Assembly (NCBI GenBank): GCA_963758505.1 | Contig: CAVWVJ010000001.1 | Span: 2,108,001 to 2,172,000, forward strand | Source of the DNA: Korobacter sp963758505 | GTDB lineage: Bacteria; Acidobacteriota; Terriglobia; Terriglobales; Acidobacteriaceae | Direction: 5' to 3' | Length of the DNA: 64,000 nucleotides | Shown: positions 1-8,284 of the stretch, in pieces | How the letters are laid out: every line of letters starts with the position of its first letter | Position numbering within the stretch: the stretch's first letter is position 1 | Made by a program: the position numbers and the translations under genes | Notes under the pieces: generated by a model | The model's database searches: none | The model's input: only the letters and a program-made list of their open reading frames with translations | Told to the model about the DNA's origin: nothing

Positions 1-601
1 CCGCAAACAGCAGACTGGATTCTCGCACCGCGCGGGATTGCCAGAAATCCGCTGCCGTACGGCGGTCGCCCGCGGTGACAGCATCGTAAGCCCAGAAGAG
101 GACATTCGCGAGCCGCTCGCCAAGGCTATTCAACATCCCGGTGACGAAGGTGGTATGCACGGTAAGCGGGCCGATGCGGGTCAGAGCCGCAGTCTGCAAG
201 CCCATCGTGAGTGTCAGCAGAAGGAGCGAAATCCAGGTCGCATCCTTGACGCGGCCTACGTCATTGAGCCAGATGATCTCGGAAAGCGCCACGGCTTCGA
301 GAAAGAAAACCAGGGATGCCGCGCGGCGCCAACGCATCCGGGCACACAACTCGATGACGGCACGGCCGATAACAGCACCGGCGAGAAACACGGGAATCAC
401 CAGTCCGGTTTTGGCAGCGTCTGTCCAGTGTCTCGCGATCAGCGACATAGCGAGATGCGCGGTATTGCCCGTCATGTGCGCCGTGAAAACCTGCCAGAAG
501 AGAATGAAGCCAACGATGTCGATCAGGCCCGCGGCAAAGGTGAGCAGCAGCGCGACTGTGATTTTCGCCGGGGTACTCCGTGCGCGGCCATTCGATAGCA
601 T
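1..601 (-). CDS. DUF1275 (YoaK-type) membrane protein, 3' part outside window
   Basis: A reverse-strand frame stays open from an ATG at 599-601 to the left edge, giving about 200 visible residues. The protein is multi-pass hydrophobic. It carries two hallmarks of the DUF1275/YoaK family: FTAHMTGN at residues 39-46, and a segment near residues 135-160 beginning MGLQTAALTRIGPLTVHTTF and followed by VTGMLN. The family has about six or seven membrane helices and no established transport substrate. The C-terminus is cut by the window edge. Two overlapping forward frames in the same place (38-598, 141-758) are Arg-rich shadows. Family assignment is fairly sure; function is unknown. Confidence 0.8.
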   Translation of the reverse strand, partial: MLSNGRARSTPAKITVALLLTFAAGLIDIVGFILFWQVFTAHMTGNTAHLAMSLIARHWTDAAKTGLVIPVFLAGAVIGRAVIELCARMRWRRAASLVFFLEAVALSEIIWLNDVGRVKDATWISLLLLTLTMGLQTAALTRIGPLTVHTTFVTGMLNSLGERLANVLFWAYDAVTAGDRRTAADFWQSRAVRESSLLFA

Positions 602-684
602 AATCGGTGACTTGGATGCGTTACGGACCGTCTCCGGGCATCTTGAACTCTTCCCTGTCCATCTTCTTGAAATAAGAGGAATCC

Positions 685-996
685 ATGAAGCACCTGTCGA
701 TCATTTTGTTGCTTGCACTAGGGATGAGCATAGGCTGCAGTTCGCGGCTCCAGAGTGACAGCCCGAAGAGGGACTCCACTGGGGCTGGTACTTCGGGGAG
801 CGACGGCTACAAGGCGGACAACAAGGATACGCCCGCCGCACCGGCGAAGAGCTTCGACCAGGGAACCGGAACCAACACCGGGGACGCCAAGGACAAGCAG
901 CGGCCCGACACTGAGACCAGCACGCCAGGCACTGACAAATACGGGAAGGGTCCTTCCAACGGACAGTCGAACGAGACGGTACCGCCCAAGAAGTAA
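685..996 (+). CDS. Small putative lipoprotein, low-complexity
   Basis: A 103-aa protein whose ATG follows an AGAGGA ribosome site by five bases. The N-terminus is a short hydrophobic signal ending in GMSIGC, a lipobox-like site with Cys18 as the likely lipidated residue. The remainder is hydrophilic, rich in Asp, Gly, Thr, Lys and Pro, with no recognisable domain and probably little fixed structure. It stands alone and points towards the convergent DUF892 gene. Envelope localisation is inferred from the signal; no function can be offered. Confidence 0.6.
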   Translation: MKHLSIILLLALGMSIGCSSRLQSDSPKRDSTGAGTSGSDGYKADNKDTPAAPAKSFDQGTGTNTGDAKDKQRPDTETSTPGTDKYGKGPSNGQSNETVPPKK

Positions 997-1019
997 GTTC
1001 CGGGTTCCGCTCTTCCTGC

Positions 1020-1046
1020 AAAAAAAAGGCGCTCGACGGGAGCGCC
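1020..1046 (-). terminator. Rho-independent terminator of the DUF892 gene
   Basis: Inverted repeat GGCGCTC (1028-1034) / GAGCGCC (1040-1046) with a 5-base loop. On the reverse strand it is followed by seven T residues (A run at 1021-1027). It lies about 20 bases past the stop of the DUF892 gene and may also limit read-through from the convergent lipoprotein gene. Confidence 0.8.
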
Positions 1047-1065
1047 TTGGTTCAGCACGAAATGG

Positions 1066-1572
1066 CTATGCGGCTTTGGCTTCGATGTTGACGCCTTCCG
1101 CGATCCGGCTAAGAGTCTGATCCGCTTCCTTTTCTTCTTCCAGCGTCTGCTGCAGCAGGTTTGCGATTTCCGTACGACCGAGCAATTTGGCATAGGTACG
1201 AACCGTGCCGTAACCGGCAATCTCGTAATGCTCCACCCGTTGCGCCGAGGCGATGATGCCCGCATCCAGCACGCTGGAATCCTTCGCTTCGGAGATGAGC
1301 CCTTCCCCCTCGGCGATGACGCCCTTCATGCCTTTGCAGGTCTCACCGGAGGCTTTTTCGTCCAACATCTTAAAGATTTGGTCAAGGCGGCGGATTTGTT
1401 CACGGGTCACGTCGAGGTGTTCCTGGAGAGCATCTTTCAACTCGCCATGCTGGGCTTTTTCGATCATTTTGGGAAGAGCCTTGGTGATCTGCTCCTCGCC
1501 GTCATACAGATCCCGCAGTTGCTCAACGAACAGGTTCTCTAGGTTCTCAAGTTTCATTGAGAATAGGGCCAT
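1066..1572 (-). CDS. YciE/YciF-type ferritin-like protein (DUF892)
   Basis: A 168-aa protein that starts MALFSMKLENLENLFVEQL and matches the DUF892 (YciF) family in length and in the helical stretch LRDLYDGEEQITKALPKM. Members are ferritin-like four-helix proteins linked to stress responses; acidic residues such as Glu23-Glu24 and the HYE near residue 123 are typical of the metal-binding helices. I chose the ATG at 1572 because AAGGAGG stands just upstream; the frame continues further upstream without a ribosome site. A T-rich terminator follows. The assignment is confident, the physiological role is not known. Confidence 0.88.
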   Translation of the reverse strand: MALFSMKLENLENLFVEQLRDLYDGEEQITKALPKMIEKAQHGELKDALQEHLDVTREQIRRLDQIFKMLDEKASGETCKGMKGVIAEGEGLISEAKDSSVLDAGIIASAQRVEHYEIAGYGTVRTYAKLLGRTEIANLLQQTLEEEKEADQTLSRIAEGVNIEAKAA

Positions 1573-1646
1573 ACATTCCTCCTTGGAAGTGTTGTGTAGG
1601 TTCGATGAGCGAAGCAGTGCGGATGTTGGGTAAAAGCGAGGGTGGC

Positions 1647-1934
1647 TCAATAATTGATTTGTTGCTGGGTGTGACGGCGCAAGTACCAGCACGGTTGCGC
1701 GCCCTGGTGCGGGAAGAGAGAACGCACACAGGTTTGCATCTGGGGTTCAGCGGCAACGTACTCGGCCTTATTGCCCTTTTGCGGGATCTGGTACACCACG
1801 TCGATTGATATCGAGTCGTAGCCCTGGTGACGCGCGATTTGCAACCGCAGCCAGGCATAATCCGCGGCATACAGCAACCCTGCCGCGAATAGAAGGCCAA
1901 CCAGCGCTCGCCCGAGTAGACGCTTCATAGCCAC
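1647..1934 (-). CDS. Small single-pass membrane protein, unknown
   Basis: A 95-aa protein with one N-terminal membrane segment (about residues 8-24), then a soluble part containing YQIPQKGNKAEYV, CVRSLFPHQG and PCWYLRRHTQQQ. The two cysteines (about residues 69 and 82) would face the periplasm and could form a disulfide. The motif combination reminds me of a recurrent unnamed acidobacterial protein, but I cannot name a family. The start could be the first ATG (1934) or the MKR ATG (1928). It lies 75 bases upstream of the DUF892 gene on the same strand, which suggests stress-related co-expression. Confidence 0.65.
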   Translation of the reverse strand: MAMKRLLGRALVGLLFAAGLLYAADYAWLRLQIARHQGYDSISIDVVYQIPQKGNKAEYVAAEPQMQTCVRSLFPHQGAQPCWYLRRHTQQQINY

Positions 1935-1961
1935 GATAGTAATGCATGAAGGGCGAAGACA

Positions 1962-1987
1962 AGAAAAGCCGTGACCGAAGTCACGGC
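1962..1987 (-). terminator. UUCG-loop terminator of the Ser-rich protein gene
   Basis: Perfect 8-bp stem GCCGTGAC (1968-1975) / GTCACGGC (1980-1987) around CGAA. On the reverse strand the loop reads TTCG and is followed by TTTTCTT. It sits just after the stop of the Ser-rich gene and about 43 bases before the ATG of the 95-aa membrane protein. The palindrome also fits GTGA-N6-TCAC, so a double role as operator is possible but unproven. Confidence 0.75.
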
Positions 1988-2009
1988 ATTCTTTTAGAAC
2001 CGCTCCGTA

Positions 2010-2426
2010 TTACCGGTGCGGCGACGAGCTCGAATTCGGAGTGCTGCTGTTCGGGTTCGAGCTGTCGGGGGTGGAGTTCGAGGTCGGGCTGGTGGTGCCG
2101 CTCGGGCTCGAGGAGTTCATATCCGTGCTGGAGTTCGGGCTCTGATTCGAACTATTCGGAGTGGAAGACGACGGCGAAGTCGAGTTCATGTCGGAGCTGC
2201 TGCTGGAGCCTGTCGTGGACGACGGCGAAGTCGTCGAAGACGGGGAAGTCGCAGTCGAGCTGTTGGGGCTCGATGGAGTCTGCGTGCTCTGAGCGCTGCT
2301 CGCGCCGCTGCCTGCGCCGTTCCCCTCGTTTCCGCCAGCAGTAGAGCTGCCGGTGCTGCTCTGCGCGACGGCAATTCCCGTCGAAAAAATGACTGCGGTC
2401 GCAATCGTGAGAAGTGTTTTCCTCAT
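2010..2426 (-). CDS. Secreted Ser/Thr/Asn/Pro-rich low-complexity protein
   Basis: A 138-aa protein starting MRKTLLTIATAVIFSTG, a clear signal peptide with probable cleavage after AVA (residue 22). Everything after that is Ser, Thr, Asn, Pro and Gly with repeated units such as PNSS, TSPSS and DMNSSSPS. The DNA is correspondingly repetitive, so other frames over it are also long and open. I took the ATG at 2426 because AGGAG lies about 9 bases upstream. The sequence suggests an exported, disordered, possibly surface-exposed linker-like protein; no domain is visible. Confidence 0.65.
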   Translation of the reverse strand: MRKTLLTIATAVIFSTGIAVAQSSTGSSTAGGNEGNGAGSGASSAQSTQTPSSPNSSTATSPSSTTSPSSTTGSSSSSDMNSTSPSSSTPNSSNQSPNSSTDMNSSSPSGTTSPTSNSTPDSSNPNSSTPNSSSSPHR

Positions 2427-2540
2427 TCGTGGATTCTCCTGAGCGCTGGTTAGCGTAGTTCGGTGATCAGATGGCGCCGGACCAGGAATGTTTGTCCGAA
2501 ATCGCAAGCTGCACGCGCTGGTGAGGGACTAGACAGAAAC

Positions 2541-2852
2541 CTACGAAGCAACGTTTACGGAACGGCTCATCGTGCCGCCATCCACATTCACCAGGTCGCG
2601 GATGTTCTGGTAAACGCCGCTGGGAACCACCATGCGAGCCACCAGATCCAGGCGGTGGCGATAGGGCCGGTTATCGATAATCCGGTCCGCGAGCATCTCG
2701 GTCAATCCCGGCACGCGAAGCAGATCTTCGCGCGAGCACTGGTTTAAATCAATGCTGGAGCCGCCGGCCAGGCGCACTCCAGCTTCACGCAATTCGTTCG
2801 CAAGCCACAAACCCGCCAGGATGCCAGCCGACCACAAAAGGAAACGCTTCAT
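2541..2852 (-). CDS. Helix-hairpin-helix (ComEA-like) small protein
   Basis: A 103-aa protein with an N-terminal hydrophobic segment (MKRFLLWSAGILAGLWLA) and one helix-hairpin-helix domain (about residues 34-90: SIDLNQCSREDLLRVPGL followed by ADRIIDNRPY). The DLNxA-like opening and the PGL turn match the ComEA-type HhH_3 domain, which binds DNA non-specifically in competence proteins. With its membrane anchor and single domain it could face the periplasm, but there are no competence genes nearby, so a DNA-uptake role is only a family-based guess. Confidence 0.75.
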   Translation of the reverse strand: MKRFLLWSAGILAGLWLANELREAGVRLAGGSSIDLNQCSREDLLRVPGLTEMLADRIIDNRPYRHRLDLVARMVVPSGVYQNIRDLVNVDGGTMSRSVNVAS

Positions 2853-2981
2853 CAGCCCACCTCGTATAAATCGTTTTGCCTCACCGTTATAGATGTCGGG
2901 AACGCGGCTATGTTTGCCGCCAATTCAGCAGATTGTAGAGGGGAGAGAGCACGGAGGTACAGCGACGGGACAGAGAAGGAA

Positions 2982-3185
2982 CTAAGACTGGCGGGGGGAG
3001 GCGTTCAGTTCGGAGACGTATCTCTGGATTTCACGATGGAGATTGAAGAGCCGTTGCAAGACGGCTGGATCGCTGGTGCTCTGCAACATATCGCGCAAGC
3101 ACGCTTCCACTTCCAGAAGGTCGTTCAACGCAACCTGCTCGACCTTGCCATGGTCAACATCGGACGTGCTCTGGGGGACGCTCAT
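2982..3185 (-). CDS. Small acidic helical protein, unknown
   Basis: A 67-aa protein starting MSVPQSTSDVDHGKVEQVAL, predicted mostly helical, with regularly spaced Leu, Glu and Arg (LLEVEACLRDML, LFNLHREIQRYVSEL). I placed the start at 3185 because GGAAAGA precedes it at good spacing; the longer upstream frame is basic and unlike the rest. No known domain is visible. It lies about 130 bases upstream of the HhH gene on the same strand. Confidence 0.45.
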   Translation of the reverse strand: MSVPQSTSDVDHGKVEQVALNDLLEVEACLRDMLQSTSDPAVLQRLFNLHREIQRYVSELNASPRQS

Positions 3186-3593
3186 GATCTTTCCAAAAGC
3201 AGTCTGACTGGTGCGCAAGGCTTTTGCACTCCCTCGGACGTGGGACAGACTTTTTGCAACAGTCCACCCAACTGCCATAGTAGTTGCAGGGTTTTGAAAC
3301 TTCTTTACAGAATGTTGTGCGAGCGCGACTTACCGGTGGATTCACCAGCTCTCCCGGGCTTATCACAACACCTGTGATGTCTTGAGTTCGCGGTTTCGCA
3401 TGGTTTGACATCCGACCAAAGCGGTACACGGCGGCCGATAGATAGGATCCTGAAGCCCGGGGCATCTGCAGTCTGGCAAGGCGGCCGGTGACTCCAGCGG
3501 GGCGGAAGCGAAGATACGATCCGCAAAACTTTCAGAGATCTACCTTGGCTCGCGGCAACCCTTCTGAGCGCAAAAGGCTGACATCGTGTTGCG
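3186..3593. other. Intergenic region, about 400 bp, no supported gene
   Basis: Short open frames on the reverse strand (3154-3465, 3305-3526) are rich in Arg, Cys and Pro and lack ribosome sites, so I do not call them. I see no clear hairpin, repeat or regulatory box. It separates the HEAT-repeat gene from the 67-aa gene, both on the reverse strand, and presumably holds the promoter of the latter. Confidence 0.4.
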
Positions 3594-4547
3594 TTAGTTT
3601 GTGTGGGTGTGCTCTGGTTTGCGACGTGAAATCCTGCGCGGATCGGTCAGGTGAACGGTGACAGCGGCGGCGGTGTACATGACGATCTCTTTGTCGTCTT
3701 CCATGGCTTGGATTGCAGGTTTCAGCAATTTCGGATCATTGCGCTTGGCAATCGCATCGAGGGCGGCCTTGCGAACGATCCAGCTCTTATCGGTAACCGC
3801 GTCAGCGAGCGCTTTGCCGCTCTCAGGATCGGGGTCGGTCGCCAGGGCGCGGGCGGCAGCGGCGCGTACGGGGGACACTTCGTCCTTGGAGAGCATCCGA
3901 TACGCGGAGTAGCCCATTCCGGCAAATGGAACGAAACCGATGCCTGCTTCGATTCCGATCTGCGCCAGCTTCTTGGGATCGTGCAGGGTCTTCATTTGTT
4001 CGCTGACGAGGGAGCCTTTTGTTTTGCGTTCTCCCGTGAGAACGGCGTAATACACCTCGTAGCCGGACTTGTCTTTCAGTTGCAGAAGTGCTTTCCCGCA
4101 AGCCAGCACGACACCCGGTTCGTCGTCGTTCAGGCACCTTTTCAAGAGAGGAATCGAGGGATGCGCTCCCATCTCGCCGAGCGCTGTGGCGGCGGCGATG
4201 CGCACATTGGCTTCGCTGTCCTGCATAGCGGCTTCGGCCAGATGACGCGCCCGTAAATCATCGGGGATGAGACCGAGCACCCCAATCGACTTGGTGCGAC
4301 GATCCGTACTGGTATTCTGCGCGCCGGTCTGCAGAATCTCCCAGGCTTCCGCGCGCGGAGGTTGAGACTTTTCCGCCGGGGTTACGGTGGAGGGTGCTGC
4401 AGGAGCCTGCTCCGGCGAAGCGGGTTGGGTGGCTTCGTCGGGCGCCGGCGAAGCAGGTGGCTGCGCCGTCGTTGCCGGGGCTTGCACCTCCTGCGCCACG
4501 AACGAAGCGGAGCACAACATCAGGATGAAAATAGGAAGGATGCGCAT
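3594..4547 (-). CDS. Exported HEAT-repeat protein
   Basis: A 317-aa protein with a signal peptide (MRILPIFILMLCSASFVA), a Pro/Ala/Thr-rich linker (about residues 20-75) and then helical repeats of the PBS-lyase HEAT-like type. Examples are DSEANVRIAAATALGEMGAH, PGVVLACGKALLQLKD, SPVRAAAARALATD and SWIVRKAALDAIAKR. Such repeats are protein-binding scaffolds. I prefer the ATG at 4547 over 4553, because GGAGAG touches the first ATG directly but stands six bases before the second. It has no close operon partner. The binding partner is unknown. Confidence 0.8.
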   Translation of the reverse strand: MRILPIFILMLCSASFVAQEVQAPATTAQPPASPAPDEATQPASPEQAPAAPSTVTPAEKSQPPRAEAWEILQTGAQNTSTDRRTKSIGVLGLIPDDLRARHLAEAAMQDSEANVRIAAATALGEMGAHPSIPLLKRCLNDDEPGVVLACGKALLQLKDKSGYEVYYAVLTGERKTKGSLVSEQMKTLHDPKKLAQIGIEAGIGFVPFAGMGYSAYRMLSKDEVSPVRAAAARALATDPDPESGKALADAVTDKSWIVRKAALDAIAKRNDPKLLKPAIQAMEDDKEIVMYTAAAVTVHLTDPRRISRRKPEHTHTN

Positions 4548-4553
4548 GATCAT

Positions 4554-4938
4554 CTCTCCGCGACTCTACAGCGATGAGGAGGGAATCTGCAAACGGGGTG
4601 TGACGATTACGTACCTCCGCGAATGTAATCGAGATCGAGCGAGGCGCCGTCCCACCCACGAGGCCAACCAGGCGCCATCCGATGAGATCAAGGCTCTGCG
4701 CGGTCATCGGGTTTTATAAACAGGGCCTCATCGTACTGGAGGTGCCGCGGGATGGTGGCAGATACAGAGATTTCGGCTGCGCAGCAGCACGGGAGCGATT
4801 CCAGCAGGACCCCGCCGGAGAACTGCTCGGGCAGGGGTATCTAAAGACTAAGTACGTTTGCGTCGCCGGCTACGTGGTTGGCGCTAGGGAGTTCTGCGTC
4901 GCGATTCATATAATGAACGGGAACTCTCATAGCTCCCT
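4554..4938. other. Divergent intergenic region, about 385 bp
   Basis: Lies between the divergently transcribed HEAT-repeat and membrane-TPR genes, so it should hold promoters for both. Open frames crossing it are short and shadow-like. I see no strong inverted repeat or known RNA motif. Confidence 0.4.
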
Positions 4939-7128
4939 ATGCCAGCTTCAGCGACGAAGAATGCCGCCCTTCCTGCGGCGAAATTATGGATTCAGAATCC
5001 CGCGATCGATTTGATCGTGGGTTGCGGCGCATGGTCCGCCCCGCTGCTGCTGATCTCCTACCTGGTTTCCACATCGCACGTCGCGGCCTGGTCCATCGCC
5101 TTTTACCTGCTGGCGCTTTTCTTTAACTATCCGCATTACATGGCGACGATCTACCGCGCCTACCATACCTCGGAAGATTTCCAGAAATACCGCATTTTCA
5201 CCGTCCACATCACGGGATTGCTCGTGCTCACGGCGCTGCTTTCGCACTTCTACGTTCGCCTGCTGCCGTGGATCTTCACCCTTTACCTGACCTGGAGTCC
5301 CTGGCACTACAGCGGGCAGAACTACGGGATCTTCATGATGTTCGCCCGGCGCGGGGGAGCAGCTCCGACAAAGACGCAGCGCCGCGCTTTGTATTCGGTA
5401 TTTCTGCTGAGCTACCTCGTGCTGGCGCTCAATCTGCACGCCGGCGTTCCGGGCGACCCGATGTTCGTATCCTTGGGACTCCCGGTGCTCGCGGTGCGTT
5501 GGGCAACGATGGTACTGGGCAGTGTGTGTGTCGGGCTTGCCGTCTTCGGGTTACTGAGCTTGTACCGGCAGCTCGGTCGGAAAACCTTTCTCGCCCCGGC
5601 GACGTTGCTTTCGACACAGTTTCTCTGGTTCCTGATACCGAGTTTCCTGGTCGCAAGTGGACGCTTGAGCATGATGCAAGGCCGTTACAGCGCGGGCGTG
5701 ATGGCACTGATGCATTCCGCGCAGTACCTGTGGATCACCAGCTACTACGCGCGCCGTGAAGCGAACGCAACGACCTCGCGTTGGCGTGCGCTGGCCTACT
5801 TCGCCATTCTCGTCGCCGGAGGAATCGCCCTCTTTGTTCCCGGTCCCTGGCTGGCCAGCTATGTGTTCCACTATGACTTCACCAGTAGCTTCCTGATCTT
5901 TACCTCGCTGGTAAATCTGCATCATTTCATTCTCGACGGCGCGATCTGGAAGCTGCGCGACGGGCGCATTGCCGGGCTGCTTCTCAATTCTCCGGCACGC
6001 ATCTCGCAAGCGGCGAACGATATGGGAGGCCGGTTGCTGCGCTGGGCGCGGTGGTCGGTGAGTCCCTCGGTGGGTGCCCGGGCTCTTCGCATCGGGGCTG
6101 CGTGCGCGCTGGTTCTTCTGGCGGCGCTCGACCAGACACGCTTCGTGCTGGGCATGGGTGTCCACCAGCCATGGAAGCTGGCGAGTGCCGCGAAACTGAA
6201 CCCGTTCGATGGAACTGTGCAGTTGCACATTGCACGGGAAGAGGCGAACGCCGGGCATGTCGAGGAGGCGCTTGCGGCGTTCCGGCGCGCCGTAGCCACG
6301 CGCCCCGCCGATACCGCCGTTCGTGATCAATTCCTTCGATACCTGATTGTGGAACAGCGGTACCAGGAGGCCTTCCAGCTCACCAGCGCGTGGGTAAAAC
6401 GCGATCCGGGGGAGGTGGACCTGCTCGTCAACCACGGCTTGTTCGCCAGCAGCCTTGGGGATCTGGAGACCGCACGCACAAGCTGGGAACAGGCGACCAA
6501 ACTTGATCCTTCGCAGATGAATGCGCAACTCTATCTCGCCGAGCTGTACGAAAAACAGAACCAGCCGAAGCTCGCGCTACCACATTACGCAGCCTACCTC
6601 GACCGGGTTGCGAAGGTCGCGCCGGATGCCCGGCCGTCGATCAACGTGGTGATCGGGACATTCCTGCGCCTAGCGGATTGCCAGGCAGCCATCGGTGAGT
6701 TGGACTACGCTCTCCACACCTACGACAATGCCGCCAAGATCGCCAACAGTAGCGGCGATCCCCGCCTGCAGAGCCTGGTTGCGACCGCAGCCGCGGAGAT
6801 GCAGGCGAAGCGCGGCGAGTTTGGGGACGCGGTTCGGCTGTACCAGCAAGCCCTGCGAGTCGATAGCAAAACAGGCCTGCCCGACCTGGAAGCCGTCGAT
6901 CTCCTGCATTACGCGGAACTCCTGCGCGAGCATCACCTCGACGACATGGCGTACGCCTGCCTGCTTCGGGCGCAATCGATTCTCGCGTCCAACCCCACGG
7001 CTCCGGAGCTGGCCAACGTGCAAAATAGCGTCAAAGAGCTGGAAGCGCATTCTTCCGGCGAGCAGCTTCGGGCGGTGCGTCGCAATCCCGATTCCTCTCT
7101 CGCCCAGGCTCTTTCCTTACCCAACTGA
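4939..7128 (+). CDS. Multi-pass membrane protein fused to C-terminal TPR domain
   Basis: A 729-aa protein in two halves. Residues 25-395 form roughly nine to ten hydrophobic segments with conserved-looking aromatic/His motifs: NYPHY (63-67), RAYH (73-76), SPWHYSGQNYG (120-130), MHSAQYLW (258-265) and NLHHFILDGAIWKLRDGRI (327-344). Histidines lining membrane helices recall integral-membrane oxygenases or desaturases, such as the Brp/Blh group, but I cannot assign a family. Residues 420-720 are tetratricopeptide repeats (NAGHVEEALAAFRRAVATRP, EQATKLDPSQMNAQLYLAEL), probably a scaffold facing one side of the membrane. There is no strong ribosome site before the ATG. Function is unknown. Confidence 0.8.
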   Translation: MPASATKNAALPAAKLWIQNPAIDLIVGCGAWSAPLLLISYLVSTSHVAAWSIAFYLLALFFNYPHYMATIYRAYHTSEDFQKYRIFTVHITGLLVLTALLSHFYVRLLPWIFTLYLTWSPWHYSGQNYGIFMMFARRGGAAPTKTQRRALYSVFLLSYLVLALNLHAGVPGDPMFVSLGLPVLAVRWATMVLGSVCVGLAVFGLLSLYRQLGRKTFLAPATLLSTQFLWFLIPSFLVASGRLSMMQGRYSAGVMALMHSAQYLWITSYYARREANATTSRWRALAYFAILVAGGIALFVPGPWLASYVFHYDFTSSFLIFTSLVNLHHFILDGAIWKLRDGRIAGLLLNSPARISQAANDMGGRLLRWARWSVSPSVGARALRIGAACALVLLAALDQTRFVLGMGVHQPWKLASAAKLNPFDGTVQLHIAREEANAGHVEEALAAFRRAVATRPADTAVRDQFLRYLIVEQRYQEAFQLTSAWVKRDPGEVDLLVNHGLFASSLGDLETARTSWEQATKLDPSQMNAQLYLAELYEKQNQPKLALPHYAAYLDRVAKVAPDARPSINVVIGTFLRLADCQAAIGELDYALHTYDNAAKIANSSGDPRLQSLVATAAAEMQAKRGEFGDAVRLYQQALRVDSKTGLPDLEAVDLLHYAELLREHHLDDMAYACLLRAQSILASNPTAPELANVQNSVKELEAHSSGEQLRAVRRNPDSSLAQALSLPN

Positions 7129-7257
7129 CCAAGAAAAGATGGCGGATTCCCATTTTTGCCTAACACCCTAGTGGTATTCCGCGAACGGGAGTGGGATTCA
7201 TCGCCCTGCGACGAATCGATAGCCTGACTCTACGCCCAAACGAGGGCGATCCTGTCC

Positions 7258-7410
7258 ATGTACGACATCTATCTTCTGCTTCGCACGATCGACGACATGC
7301 GGGCCACGGCAGCACAGCCGGAGATTGATGTTCGACTGAAAAAGCTTGAGCGGGAGATTGAAACGGAGTTGCTGGCATCGCAGGAGTCGCAAGAAATCGC
7401 GCACTGCTGA
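7258..7410 (+). CDS. Small 50-aa helical protein, unknown
   Basis: A 50-codon frame starting MYDIYLLLRTIDDMRAT and ending QESQEIAHC. It is amphipathic and helical with a heptad-like pattern (VRLKKLEREIETELLA), so a short coiled coil is likely. A GAGGG lies about 12 bases before the ATG. It stands between the membrane-TPR gene and the convergent ygiD gene. The clean helical composition supports coding; there is no domain to name. Confidence 0.45.
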   Translation: MYDIYLLLRTIDDMRATAAQPEIDVRLKKLEREIETELLASQESQEIAHC

Positions 7411-7492
7411 TCCGCCCGTTATAAATTGTGCCTAGCGCTTCCCCTGGCGCCTCCCATTTGGCACCGTCTCCCGCTCTCCCAATTCCTGCCTC

Positions 7493-8266
7493 TTACGCGC
7501 CGACTTCGACCGACAGCATCGAAATGGAACCGCCGTCCACTCCCTCGACGGGGAAGCTGACCGGCTCCGCCGGCTGGCGCGTTCCGATCACGTAGAGCAG
7601 CGGAAGGTAGTGATCCGGGGTTGGAACCGACAAGTGCGCATCGCGCCCGAGATCTTCATATCCGACCAGCGGCGCATGATCGCCTTGGAGAAGCATTTCG
7701 CGGGCCTGCTGCTCGAAACGGAGCGCCCAATCGTAGGGCTGCTGTGGATGCCGGCCCCAGGCATAGGCGTGAAGGTTGTGCACCAGATTGCCGCTGCCGA
7801 GGATGAGCACCCCTTCCTCGCGCAGAGACGCAAGGCGCTTCCCCACTTCCACGTGAAAAGAAGCCGGCTGGCGCTCATCGATGCTCAGTTGCACGATGGG
7901 CACATCGGCCTCCGGGTAGGCGTGGCATAACACCGACCAGGTTCCGTGGTCGAATCCCCAGTGCGTATCCTGGTGTACCGGAAGCGGCGCCAACAGTTGC
8001 TGCACCCGCAACGCCAGGGCCGGCTCTCCGGGCGCCGGGTACTGCACCTGAAAAAGCTCTTCCGGAAATCCGCCAAAGTCGTGGATGGTGCGCGGCGATG
8101 TCGAGATGGTGACGCCGCTCATCGGCACGTACCAATGGGCGGAGATACTCAGGATCGCCTTCGGCTTTCCAATGCGTTTACCGATCGCCGACCAGGCCTC
8201 GGTGTAGCGGTTGTGCTCGATGGCGTTCATGGGATTGCCGTGGCCAAAGAAAATTGCAGGCAGCAT
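7493..8266 (-). CDS. ygiD: Extradiol dioxygenase, YgiD/DODA type (LigB superfamily)
   Basis: A 257-aa protein matching the class III extradiol dioxygenases of the DODA/YgiD group, which open catechol-type rings such as L-DOPA. Expected metal and active-site histidines are visible: FFGHGNPM (His9), ISAHWY (His44), GNLVHNLH (His163) and TPDHYLPLL (His219), together with WGFDHGTWSVL. Length is normal for the family. It begins 18 bases after the stop of the amidohydrolase gene, so the two are probably co-transcribed. The natural substrate cannot be read from sequence. Confidence 0.9.
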   Translation of the reverse strand: MLPAIFFGHGNPMNAIEHNRYTEAWSAIGKRIGKPKAILSISAHWYVPMSGVTISTSPRTIHDFGGFPEELFQVQYPAPGEPALALRVQQLLAPLPVHQDTHWGFDHGTWSVLCHAYPEADVPIVQLSIDERQPASFHVEVGKRLASLREEGVLILGSGNLVHNLHAYAWGRHPQQPYDWALRFEQQAREMLLQGDHAPLVGYEDLGRDAHLSVPTPDHYLPLLYVIGTRQPAEPVSFPVEGVDGGSISMLSVEVGA

Positions 8267-8284
8267 GGGACCCTCCGCAGCGGC

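Noticed and set aside
3305..3526. Small reverse frame in the intergenic region before the HEAT gene.
   Set aside because: No ribosome site, high Arg/Cys/Pro content, no recognisable structure.
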